Assembly: GCA_030430535.1 (NCBI GenBank)
Contig: JAUIKY010000004.1
Span: 107,384-171,383, forward strand
DNA length: 64,000 bases
Source of the DNA: Bacteroidia bacterium
Lineage (GTDB): Bacteria > Bacteroidota > Bacteroidia > Flavobacteriales > Flavobacteriaceae
Direction of reading: 5' to 3'
Below the pieces are notes generated by a model. The model did not search any database. It was not told the DNA's origin and saw nothing but the letters and a program-made list of their open reading frames with translations. Made by a program: the position numbers and the translations under genes. Shown here piece by piece: positions 18,601 to 25,007 of the stretch (the first letter of the stretch is position 1; every line of letters begins with the position of its first letter).

Positions 18601-19072
18601 TACTGAGCCCGACCCTCGTGAAGATTTTTCAGGAAACGATGTAGCCCGAAAACTGTTGATTTTGGCGCGTGAGTTAGATTTGCAAAACGAATTTGAAGAT
18701 GTTTCAGTTCAAAATTTAATTCCAGACGCTTACCAAAACATATCAGTGGAAGAGTTTTTAAGCCAATTGAATGTTTTGGACGAGCAGTACCAAAAGATAA
18801 AAGACTTCCAAAAACCAGGGCACGTGCTAAGATATGTTGGTGATTTAAGCGGCGACCTTTCGAAAGACAAAGGCACGTTGGAAGTAAAATTGGTGTCCAT
18901 CCCCAAAGACAGTACTTTGGGGCACGTAAAAGGCAGCGATGCCATTTTCGAAATTTTTACCGAAAGTTACGGCGAGCAGCCCATCGTCATCCAAGGTGCG
19001 GGAGCGGGTGCCGAAGTGACCGCCAGAGGTGTTTTTGGCGATATTTTAAGGTTGTCGAAACATATAAATTAG
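15674..19072 (+). CDS. Three-part fusion: homoserine O-acetyltransferase, aspartokinase, homoserine dehydrogenase
   Basis: One 1132-residue protein joins three steps of methionine/threonine synthesis. Residues 1-328 are a MetX-like alpha/beta hydrolase, with nucleophile Ser126 in GGSLGGG and catalytic His in SVHGHD. Met329 opens an aspartokinase (KFGGKS), with ACT regulatory domains about 620-760. From about 776 comes homoserine dehydrogenase, with the NAD loop FGHGGVGG. The only start after the in-frame stop at 15659 is TTG at 15674. The ATG at 16658 lies just at the MetX/kinase joint and could be the ancestral kinase start. It follows metY by 66 bp and shares its SAM riboswitch. Confidence 0.92.
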   Translation: MKHPLQHINIKNYTTESGVLVSELKLSYQVFGKKLGEAPVILVNHALTGNSNVAGDDGWWKDLIGENKVIDTNLYTILAFNIPGNGYDGFVIKNYKDFVARDVANIFLLGLEQLKVEKVFATIGGSLGGGIAWEMAVNKPDFTEHLITVATDWKATDWLIANCQIQEQFLLNSKNPVHDARMHAMLCYRTPESFKERFKRSKNEDLEIFNVESWLLHHGKKLQERFQLSAYKLMNQLLKTIDVTKGRANDFNVLDNIKANIHIVGVDSDLFFTAEENRETHKQLALTHPNVTYNEIHSVHGHDAFLMEYEQLEKIIEGIFVPDSKRKRMKVLKFGGKSLANGKGLETVLSIIKNKVEANERLAVVVSARGSATDDLEAILNKALKGKPYQEELEAFKAYQTAPSKTIDFSEEFSVLDKLFEGVSLLRDYSKKTKDNILAQGELLSVKLITNLLNERGIKAKATDARELIKTDEAFGNAQPLSKLSKENTEKYFKANKDVVNVVTGFIASNLKNETTTLGRNGSNYTASLLANFLDAEELQNYTHVNGIYTADPGLVADAQKIRELSYSEANELANFGTSVLHAKTIIPLVEKNINLRILNTFNPDDEGTLITAKPSTKEVTSLSVLDNVALLNLEGRGLLGKIGVDARIFGALSNHGISVSIVSQGSSERGIGLIIDADQATQAVIALEREFESDFYSQDVNKIDVVDDVSVISIVGIELSSFHKPFNALIKNQITPLLFNNTVTGKNVSLVVKKAQLHKAVNVIHGEVFGISKKINIAIFGHGGVGGALINQILKSKADIENRKGINLNVFAIANSKQVLLNRNGATKTWKADIAKVDSNFSVEDIITFAKNHHLENLIAVDNTASSEFYKNYVPLIEAGFDLVSSNKIANTISHDFYRDLRLQLKEHNKQYLYETTVGAGLPLIDTIKLLHESGENITRIRGVFSGTLSYLFNNFSVQDKPFSEIIQETIDKGFTEPDPREDFSGNDVARKLLILARELDLQNEFEDVSVQNLIPDAYQNISVEEFLSQLNVLDEQYQKIKDFQKPGHVLRYVGDLSGDLSKDKGTLEVKLVSIPKDSTLGHVKGSDAIFEIFTESYGEQPIVIQGAGAGAEVTARGVFGDILRLSKHIN

Positions 19073-19118
19073 AAAAGAACTTCTCAAGATTTATTTTGAG
19101 ATTTCCTTTGGAGTTGTT

Positions 19119-19138
19119 ATTCCCGCGAAGGCGGGAAT
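19119..19138. repeat. 20-bp ATTCCCG palindrome, copy 3
   Basis: ATTCCCGC-GAAG-GCGGGAAT, perfect 8-bp arms, between the fusion gene and the next trans-sulfuration gene. The arm change T to C with A to G on the other side keeps pairing, so the stem is conserved against copies 1 and 2. A weaker relative (TTCCCGAT..ATCGGAA) follows at about 19190. Confidence 0.7.
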
Positions 19139-19229
19139 CTATATTAAAATATAGCCACAAGCACGAATTGTTTAAAAGACTAATTCGTAATTCCCGATAG
19201 CAATCGGAACGTGGCAAAAAAATAATAAA

Positions 19230-20402
19230 ATGAGCAAGAACAAAAAACATTTTGAAACAGAAGCCATTAGAACACAAACGGAAACCACGCAGTTTTCAGA
19301 ACATTCCGTGCCGTTATATTTAACGTCGGGCTTTGTTTTTGAAGATGCCGAAGAAATGCGGGCATCTTTTGCAGAGGAAAAACAACGCGATCTTTACAGC
19401 CGTTATAGCAACCCGAACGTTAACGAATTTGTTGATAAGGTATGTGTTCTGGAAGGTGCCGAAGCCGGTTTCGCTTTTGCCAGTGGTATGGCCGCTGTGT
19501 TTTCAACCTTTGCCACTTTGCTGGATGCGGGGGACCACGTGGTATCGTGCAGTTCGGTGTTTGGGGCTACCCATGGTTTGTTCACCAAATATTTTCCGAA
19601 GTGGAATATTGAATGCACTTATTTTAATGTGGGTGAAGTGGATTCGGTTGAAAGTTTAATTCAACCAAACACCAAATTCATCTATGCTGAAACCCCAACC
19701 AACCCTGGGGTGGATGTTTTGGATTTGGAATTTTTGAGTGCCATTTGTAAAAAGCATGACATTTTGTTGGTGATAGACAATTGTTTTGCCACCCCATATT
19801 TACAAAACCCAATTAAACACGGTGCAGATTTAGTGATCCATTCCGCTACCAAATTAATGGATGGCCAGGGGCGTGTACTCGGAGGCGTTACCGTGGGTAA
19901 AAAAGAATTGATTAGGGAGATTTATTTGTTCTCCAGACTTACGGGGCCAGCAATGAGTGCGTTTAATGCATGGGTGTTGTCGAAATCTTTGGAAACTTTA
20001 GCGGTTCGTGTAGAAAAGCATTGTGAAAATGCCTTGAAAATAGCCACTTATTTGGAGGCGCACCCTAAAGTGAAATGGGTGAAATATCCGTTTTTAAAAT
20101 CGCACCCCAAACATGACGTAGCCAAAAAACAAATGCGTTTAGGTGGGAATATCGTTGCTTTTGAAGTGGAAGGCGGATTGGAAGGCGGCAGGTCGTTTTT
20201 CGATAGTTTAAAATTATGTTCGTTGTCGGCTAATTTAGGTGACACCCGAACCATTGCAACACATCCTGCTAGCACAACACATGCTAAAGTAGAGCCCGAA
20301 GTAAAAGCAGCAGTAGGTATTACAGACGGTATGGTGCGTGTTTCGGTAGGGTTGGAGCATGTGGATGATGTTATTGCCGATTTGGAGCAGGCGCTTAAAT
20401 AA
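19230..20402 (+). CDS. metZ: PLP-dependent trans-sulfuration enzyme (MetZ/MetB-like)
   Basis: A 390-residue Cys/Met-metabolism PLP enzyme. SATKLMDGQGRVLGG holds the PLP lysine (Lys208), SRYSNPNVNEF and FAFASGMAAV are family regions, and ANLGDTRTIATHPASTTH is the substrate-binding end. It is shorter than metY and closer to O-succinylhomoserine sulfhydrylase (MetZ) or cystathionine gamma-synthase; the sequence alone does not separate these. It is the second sulfhydrylase-type gene in the cluster, 157 bp after the fusion gene, with palindromic repeats in the gap. The symbol is the best guess for the sub-family. Confidence 0.7.
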   Translation: MSKNKKHFETEAIRTQTETTQFSEHSVPLYLTSGFVFEDAEEMRASFAEEKQRDLYSRYSNPNVNEFVDKVCVLEGAEAGFAFASGMAAVFSTFATLLDAGDHVVSCSSVFGATHGLFTKYFPKWNIECTYFNVGEVDSVESLIQPNTKFIYAETPTNPGVDVLDLEFLSAICKKHDILLVIDNCFATPYLQNPIKHGADLVIHSATKLMDGQGRVLGGVTVGKKELIREIYLFSRLTGPAMSAFNAWVLSKSLETLAVRVEKHCENALKIATYLEAHPKVKWVKYPFLKSHPKHDVAKKQMRLGGNIVAFEVEGGLEGGRSFFDSLKLCSLSANLGDTRTIATHPASTTHAKVEPEVKAAVGITDGMVRVSVGLEHVDDVIADLEQALK

Positions 20403-20409
20403 TTTAAAA

Positions 20410-21210
20410 ATGATAAACAGCAAAACCATATTTCAAGTGGATGCCTTTGCCGATGAAGCCTTTAAGGGCAACCCGGCAGGGGTGATGATTCTCTATGCCC
20501 CCTTATCGGAAAATTGGATGCAGAATATGGCTGCTGAAATGAACCTATCGGAAACAGCCTTTGTGATGCCCAACGGTAAAGGCTATGATATCCGGTTTTT
20601 TACCCCGGCGGCGGAAATCGCATTGTGTGGTCACGCTACTTTGGCTTCGGCGCATATCATTTATCAATTGGGTTTGAAAGCTTCAAACGAGCATATTCAT
20701 TTTAAAGCAAAAGGCGGAGATTTAATCATAACCAAGGATAACAATTTTTTGACGATGACGTTTCCGCAGTATGGTTTCACCAAAACCGAAGTGCCATTAA
20801 GTTTTAAAGAAAGTGTTGGTTTCGAACCTGTTGAGTTTTATAAAAGTGATTATAACTGGACGGTGGCCGTGGCTGAAAATCAACAGCAAGTGGAGCAGTG
20901 CCAGCCTAATTTCGAAGCATTAAAATCAAATGGTTTGGGGCATTTAATGGTGACTTCCGAAGGAAATGATAGGGATGTCGATTTTGTGGTACGTTGTTTT
21001 GTACCCGATATGGGCATAAACGAAGATCCGGTAACGGGTTCGGCGCATTGTGCCTTAACCCCTTTGTGGGCAAATAAATTGAATAAAGGCGAGATGGTTT
21101 CGCACCAAATTTCAAAACGAGGCGGGGTATTAAAAGTCGCCGTAACGGGAGATAAAGTGGAAATAAAAGGAAAGGCCATAACCGTTTTTGAAGCCCAATT
21201 GAAAATATAA
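20410..21210 (+). CDS. PhzF-family isomerase-like protein
   Basis: This 266-residue protein matches the PhzF/diaminopimelate epimerase-like fold. The N-terminus reads FQVDAFADEAFKGNPAGV, the conserved Glu lies in MNLSETAFV, and RFFTPAAEIALCGHAT and DPVTGSAHCAL are the two family loops. PhzF relatives isomerise small carboxylates; outside phenazine producers the substrate is usually unknown. I chose the ATG at 20410, since the longer frame from 20359 would overlap the upstream gene by 44 bp with unlikely sequence. It starts 7 bp after the metZ-like stop and is probably cotranscribed. Confidence 0.88.
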   Translation: MINSKTIFQVDAFADEAFKGNPAGVMILYAPLSENWMQNMAAEMNLSETAFVMPNGKGYDIRFFTPAAEIALCGHATLASAHIIYQLGLKASNEHIHFKAKGGDLIITKDNNFLTMTFPQYGFTKTEVPLSFKESVGFEPVEFYKSDYNWTVAVAENQQQVEQCQPNFEALKSNGLGHLMVTSEGNDRDVDFVVRCFVPDMGINEDPVTGSAHCALTPLWANKLNKGEMVSHQISKRGGVLKVAVTGDKVEIKGKAITVFEAQLKI

Positions 21211-21228
21211 TTTCCATATCTTAGCGGC

Positions 21229-21648
21229 ATGCTATCCAAGAAAACAAAATACGGCCTCAAGGCACTTACCTACATTGCGAGAAGGGGTGAAGATACCCCG
21301 GTTCAAGTTGGTGAAATAGCCAAAGCAGAATTTATTCCGCAGAAATTTTTAGAAAGTATTTTGCTTAGTTTACGCAAGTCGGGCATACTCGGATCTAAAA
21401 AAGGAAAGCACGGCGGCTATTACTTAAGAAAGGAGCCTTCGGAAATTTTAATGACCGAAGTGATGCGTATTTTGGAAGGGCCGATTGCGATGGTGTCTTG
21501 TGTGAGTTTAAATTATTATGAGCCCTGCGACGATTGCCCCGATGAGGCGCTTTGTAGTGTAAATAAACTTATGATTCAGGTGCGCGACAGTACGCTTAAT
21601 GTGTTTAGGAACACAACGTTAGCCGATTTATCCAATGGCAATCAATAA
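21229..21648 (+). CDS. Rrf2-family transcriptional regulator, probable sulfur/cysteine regulator
   Basis: The 139-residue protein has the Rrf2 winged helix (MLSKKTKYGLKALTYIA, then QKFLESILLSLRKSGILGSKKGKHGGY) and a C-terminal cysteine set, Cys91, Cys100, Cys103 and Cys109. Three Cys in IscR-type members bind a 2Fe-2S cluster; CymR-type members sense cysteine synthesis without a cluster. It lies 19 bp after the PhzF gene and 162 bp before the sulfate assimilation operon, with a near-palindrome in that operon's leader. I infer that it controls the operon. The ligand is not readable from sequence. Confidence 0.88.
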   Translation: MLSKKTKYGLKALTYIARRGEDTPVQVGEIAKAEFIPQKFLESILLSLRKSGILGSKKGKHGGYYLRKEPSEILMTEVMRILEGPIAMVSCVSLNYYEPCDDCPDEALCSVNKLMIQVRDSTLNVFRNTTLADLSNGNQ

Positions 21649-21737
21649 GAATTCCTCAAATTTAAAAAGCAATAATTATCAATTTTATTCCATTTATCGA
21701 AAAAATACAGCATTATCCTAAAAATTGGATTTTACTA

Positions 21738-21767
21738 TTTGTCATCTTAAAAAAAGTATTACTTTTG
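21738..21767 (+). promoter_or_regulatory. Promoter of the sulfate assimilation operon
   Basis: TTTG (21738-21741), 18-bp spacer, TACTTTTG (21760-21767): a full TAnnTTTG match. The first gene starts 43 bp downstream. Confidence 0.7.
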
Positions 21768-21770
21768 TAA

Positions 21771-21791
21771 TCCCTAGTAAATTGATAGGAT
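21771..21791 (+). promoter_or_regulatory. Candidate Rrf2 operator downstream of the cys promoter
   Basis: CCTA (21773-21776) and TAGG (21786-21789) face each other across nine bases, with flanking ATC/GAT extending the symmetry imperfectly. The site starts 4-5 bp after the -7 box, over the likely transcription start, and the Rrf2 gene is the adjacent upstream gene. Assignment is by position and symmetry only. Confidence 0.4.
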
Positions 21792-21810
21792 TAATATAAT
21801 TCAACGACAA

Positions 21811-22068
21811 ATGATAGGACAAATGTTATTAAAAGATAAAGAAAAAGCCACTTATAAAGAAGATCGCACCAGTGAAAAGCCCATTAGAAGTGTAGTTAAA
21901 TCTTTAAGTTGGAGAACCATTGGTACTATGGATACGATCTTGATTTCTTGGATTATAACCGGAAAATTGGATTTGGCTTTTTCAATTGGAGGTATTGAAT
22001 TAATCACAAAAATGGTATTGTACTTTTTCCATGAGCGCGTTTGGAATTCAATAAAGTGGGGAAAATAA
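21811..22068 (+). CDS. DUF2061 small membrane protein in the sulfate operon
   Basis: This 85-residue protein matches DUF2061: RSVVKSLSWRTIGTMDTILISWIITG with two hydrophobic helices (about residues 36-52 and 55-73) and the closing KMVLYFFHERVWNSIKWG. The function of the family is unknown. It is the first gene of the operon and precedes cysH by 15 bp, so it probably serves sulfate or sulfur metabolism, perhaps as a helper of transport. No sulfate permease gene is visible in the cluster. The ATG at 21811 gives a hydrophilic N-terminus; a later Met is not needed. Confidence 0.85.
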   Translation: MIGQMLLKDKEKATYKEDRTSEKPIRSVVKSLSWRTIGTMDTILISWIITGKLDLAFSIGGIELITKMVLYFFHERVWNSIKWGK

Positions 22069-22083
22069 AATTTTAAGAAAACG

Positions 22084-22704
22084 ATGTTTACAGAGAACCA
22101 AATAAAAGAATTGAACGAAGCATTTAAAGATGCTGCACCGGCCGAAATCATAAAAAAAGCTTTCGAGCTTAATGGTGAGGCAGTTGTTACGACTAACTTT
22201 AGACCATACGAAGCGGCCATTTTGCATGCCGTAAGTTCGGTTGAGGCCAAAATACCGGTGGTATGGTGTGATACGGGTTACAATACCCCGCAAACGTACA
22301 GACATGCCGAGCAGGTTATAAAAGATTTAGATTTGAACATCTTTTTGTATGTGCCAAAACAAACTTCAGCGCACCGCGATGTGGTTATGGGCATTCCGTC
22401 AATCGACGCACCAGAGCACGCATTGTTTACAGAGCAAGTAAAGTTGGAGCCGTTTAGAAGGGCGATGGAAGAGCATAAGCCAAAAGTATGGTTTACTAAT
22501 TTACGTCAAGGCCAAACCGCTTTTAGAGACAGCATTGGCATTTTTAGTTTGAGTAAAGATGGCGTATTAAAGGTGAGTCCGTTTTATTATTGGTCTGACG
22601 AAAAGTTAGATGGCTATTTGGAAGAAAACAAATTGCCTAACGAGTTTAAATATTTTGACCCAACAAAAGCATTAGAAAATAGAGAGTGTGGTTTGCACGC
22701 TTAA
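22084..22704 (+). CDS. cysH: Phosphoadenylyl-sulfate (PAPS/APS) reductase
   Basis: Reduces activated sulfate to sulfite with thioredoxin or glutaredoxin. The 206-residue protein has the nucleotide loop TTNFRPYEAAILH, WFTNLRQGQT, and the catalytic Cys202 in ECGLHA at the end. The only other cysteine in the relevant region is Cys62; the paired Cys-Cys motifs that bind a 4Fe-4S cluster in APS reductases are missing, which by family rule points to PAPS as substrate. No APS kinase (cysC) is found in the cluster. It overlaps nothing; the cysD start lies 10 bp downstream. Confidence 0.92.
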   Translation: MFTENQIKELNEAFKDAAPAEIIKKAFELNGEAVVTTNFRPYEAAILHAVSSVEAKIPVVWCDTGYNTPQTYRHAEQVIKDLDLNIFLYVPKQTSAHRDVVMGIPSIDAPEHALFTEQVKLEPFRRAMEEHKPKVWFTNLRQGQTAFRDSIGIFSLSKDGVLKVSPFYYWSDEKLDGYLEENKLPNEFKYFDPTKALENRECGLHA

Positions 22705-22714
22705 AAATAAGATT

Positions 22715-23620
22715 ATGAAGAAAGATACATCACATATCAACTCGCTAGAAAACGAAGCGATTTACATTATGAGAGAAGTGGCGGCACAGTTTGAAAAACC
22801 TGTTCTGTTATTTTCTGGAGGAAAAGATTCCATTACTTTGGTAAGATTGGCCGTTAAGGCATTCTATCCTGCAAAAGTGCCATTTCCTTTAATGCACATC
22901 GATACGGGGCACAACTTCCCAGAAACAATCGAGTTTAGAGATCGTTTGGTTAAGGAATTAGGTTTAGAGCTTATTGTTCGTAACGTTCAAGATTCTATCG
23001 ATCAAGGAAAAGTAAAGGAAGAGTCTGGTCGTTACGCGAGTAGAAACCAATTGCAAACCACTACACTTTTAGATGCTATTGAAGAATTTAAATTCGATGC
23101 TTGTATTGGTGGAGCGCGTCGTGATGAAGAAAAAGCGAGAGCAAAAGAGCGTATCTTTTCGGTACGTGACGATTTTGGTCAGTGGGACGAAAAAAACCAG
23201 CGTCCGGAGTTGTTCGATATGTTGAACGGTCAAATTGAATTGGGGCAAAACGTTCGAGTATTCCCAATTTCAAACTGGACAGAGTTGGATGTTTGGTCGT
23301 ACATCGAAAAAGAAAATATTGAAATTCCGTCCATTTACTTCGCGCACAAGCGTAAAGTGTTTTTAAGAGACGGTATGATTTGGTCTGCCGATGATGAGGT
23401 GGTTTACAGAGATGAAGATGAAGAAGTAATTGAAGAAATGGTACGTTTCCGTACCGTGGGCGATATGAGCTGTACAGCAGCAGTGTTGTCTGAAGCCTCA
23501 ACCATTTCAAAAGTTGTAGAGGAAATTAGAGATTCCACAATTTCTGAGCGTGGGGCGAGAATTGACGATAAGCGTTCGGAAGCCGCTATGGAAAAACGTA
23601 AACAACAAGGGTATTTTTAA
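22715..23620 (+). CDS. cysD: Sulfate adenylyltransferase subunit 2
   Basis: Forms APS from ATP and sulfate together with the CysN GTPase. The 301-residue protein has the PP-loop SGGKDS at residues 34-39, HIDTGHNFPETIEFRD, and the CIGGARRDEEKARAKERIFS region typical of CysD. I chose ATG 22715; a longer frame from 22688 would run back into cysH. The C-terminal ERGARIDDKRSEAAMEKRKQQGYF-type end (cut here for length) is well conserved in the family. cysN follows after a 129-bp gap filled with repeat-like sequence. Confidence 0.95.
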   Translation: MKKDTSHINSLENEAIYIMREVAAQFEKPVLLFSGGKDSITLVRLAVKAFYPAKVPFPLMHIDTGHNFPETIEFRDRLVKELGLELIVRNVQDSIDQGKVKEESGRYASRNQLQTTTLLDAIEEFKFDACIGGARRDEEKARAKERIFSVRDDFGQWDEKNQRPELFDMLNGQIELGQNVRVFPISNWTELDVWSYIEKENIEIPSIYFAHKRKVFLRDGMIWSADDEVVYRDEDEEVIEEMVRFRTVGDMSCTAAVLSEASTISKVVEEIRDSTISERGARIDDKRSEAAMEKRKQQGYF

Positions 23621-23700
23621 GTCCCTAACCCCGAAAGGGAACGAGCAAGTTTACCTTAAAAAAGTTGAAAAGACGAAAAACAAAAGATTAACTAAAAAAA

Positions 23701-23743
23701 CACCCGAGTAAGTATTCCTCCCCTTGGGGGAGGTTAGGAGGGG
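23701..23743 (+). repeat. CCGAGTAAG hairpin element before cysN
   Basis: A 43-bp element begins CACCCGAGTAAGTATT and contains the hairpin CCTCCCC-TT-GGGGGAGG. It ends in AGGAGGGG, 6 bp before the cysN ATG, so the repeat itself provides a strong Shine-Dalgarno-like site. Near-identical sequence precedes metF (3 of 43 positions differ) and a related one precedes tyrA. A CCCCGAAAGGG hairpin remnant lies at 23630, giving a composite spacer. Confidence 0.75.
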
Positions 23744-23749
23744 CAACAT

Positions 23750-24997
23750 ATGGAAGTATTAAAAATTGCAACAGCAGGAAGTGTAGATGACGGGAAAAGT
23801 ACGTTGATAGGGCGTATTCTTTACGATACCAAATCATTGACTACCGATAAATTGGAAGCTATTGAAAAAACCAGTAAACAACGTGGATACGATTATTTGG
23901 ATTTTTCGTTGGCTACCGACGGTTTGGTTGCTGAAAGAGAGCAAGGTATCACCATCGATGTAGCGCATATTTATTTTTCAACAGGAAAGAAAAGCTACAT
24001 TATTGCCGATACACCGGGCCACGTGGAATACACACGAAACATGGTTACCGGAGCTTCAACATCGCAAGCGTCAATTATTTTGATTGATGCTCGTAAAGGA
24101 GTAATCGAGCAAACCAATCGTCACTTTTTCATCAACAACCTTTTGAGAATTAAAGATGTGGTGGTTGCGATAAACAAAATGGATTTGGTTGACTATTCTG
24201 AAGAGGTTTACAACAAGATTAAAGCCGATTTTTCAGAATTGATGAGCAAGCGCGATTACCAAGACCAAAAAATAACCTTTATCCCAGTTAGTGCCTTAAA
24301 AGGTGATAACGTGGTGCATAAATCTGAAAACATGCCTTGGTACAAAGGTGAAGCGTTGTTGGAGCACTTAGAGCAATTGGATAAAGCTGATATTTTTAAT
24401 GTGGGTACCCCGCGTTTCCCGGTACAGTATGTTATCCGTCCTAAAACCGAAGATTTTCACGATTTTAGAGGCTACGCCGGAAAAGTGTACGGTGGTGAGT
24501 TAAGCGTGGGTGACGATATTATCGTGTTGCCTTCAAAAACGCGTTCAAAAATAAAAGATATTTATTTCTATGATGAAAAGTACCAAACGGCATCGCGTCG
24601 TTCTTCGGTAACCATCACCTTAGAAAACGATATAAACGTAAGCCGTGGCGATATGATTGTTAAGGAAGGCGATTTGCCAACCATCGACAAACAATTTACA
24701 GCCAACGTATGCTGGATGGATTCAGATGAGTTGGTAACAGGCGGTAAATACATTGTTCAGCATGGCGTAAACAAAGTATTGGCAAAAGTGGATAGAATTA
24801 ACCATAAAATCAATCCAGATTATTCTGGTTTTGAAAAAGGGGTAACTACTTTAGGGGTTAACGATATTGCTTCGGTAACGTTCAAATTAAATAAGCCTAT
24901 TTTCTATGACCAATTTAAAAAGCACAGAACCAATGGGTCGTTTATCTTAATTGATCCGCAAACCAACCATACTGTTGGAGCAGGATTCATTCAATAA
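23750..24997 (+). CDS. cysN: Sulfate adenylyltransferase subunit 1 (GTPase)
   Basis: Drives APS formation by CysD through GTP hydrolysis. G1 is GSVDDGKS (residues 10-17), G3 DTPGH, and G4 NKMD; the LATDGLVAEREQGITIDVAH region is typical of CysN. The 415-residue length covers the GTPase and two beta-barrel domains and leaves no room for a fused CysC kinase. It is the third sulfate gene in the operon. The sulfite reductase starts 10 bp after it. Confidence 0.95.
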   Translation: MEVLKIATAGSVDDGKSTLIGRILYDTKSLTTDKLEAIEKTSKQRGYDYLDFSLATDGLVAEREQGITIDVAHIYFSTGKKSYIIADTPGHVEYTRNMVTGASTSQASIILIDARKGVIEQTNRHFFINNLLRIKDVVVAINKMDLVDYSEEVYNKIKADFSELMSKRDYQDQKITFIPVSALKGDNVVHKSENMPWYKGEALLEHLEQLDKADIFNVGTPRFPVQYVIRPKTEDFHDFRGYAGKVYGGELSVGDDIIVLPSKTRSKIKDIYFYDEKYQTASRRSSVTITLENDINVSRGDMIVKEGDLPTIDKQFTANVCWMDSDELVTGGKYIVQHGVNKVLAKVDRINHKINPDYSGFEKGVTTLGVNDIASVTFKLNKPIFYDQFKKHRTNGSFILIDPQTNHTVGAGFIQ

Positions 24998-25007
24998 AAA
25001 AAAGAAA

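Noticed and set aside
20359..20409. Longer start of the PhzF-like gene
   Set aside because: It would overlap the upstream gene by 44 bp and add residues unlike the family start; ATG 20410 gives FQVDAF at the normal place.
21852..22250. 132-codon minus-strand frame opposite the DUF2061 gene and cysH
   Set aside because: Antisense to two well-supported genes and without recognisable features.
23750..24997. CysN fused with APS kinase (CysNC)
   Set aside because: The gene ends after the elongation-factor-like domains at 415 residues; no CysC P-loop follows.
24951..25007. Longer start of the sulfite reductase
   Set aside because: The added 19 residues are the shadow of the cysN 3' end; ATG 25008 fits the operon spacing.
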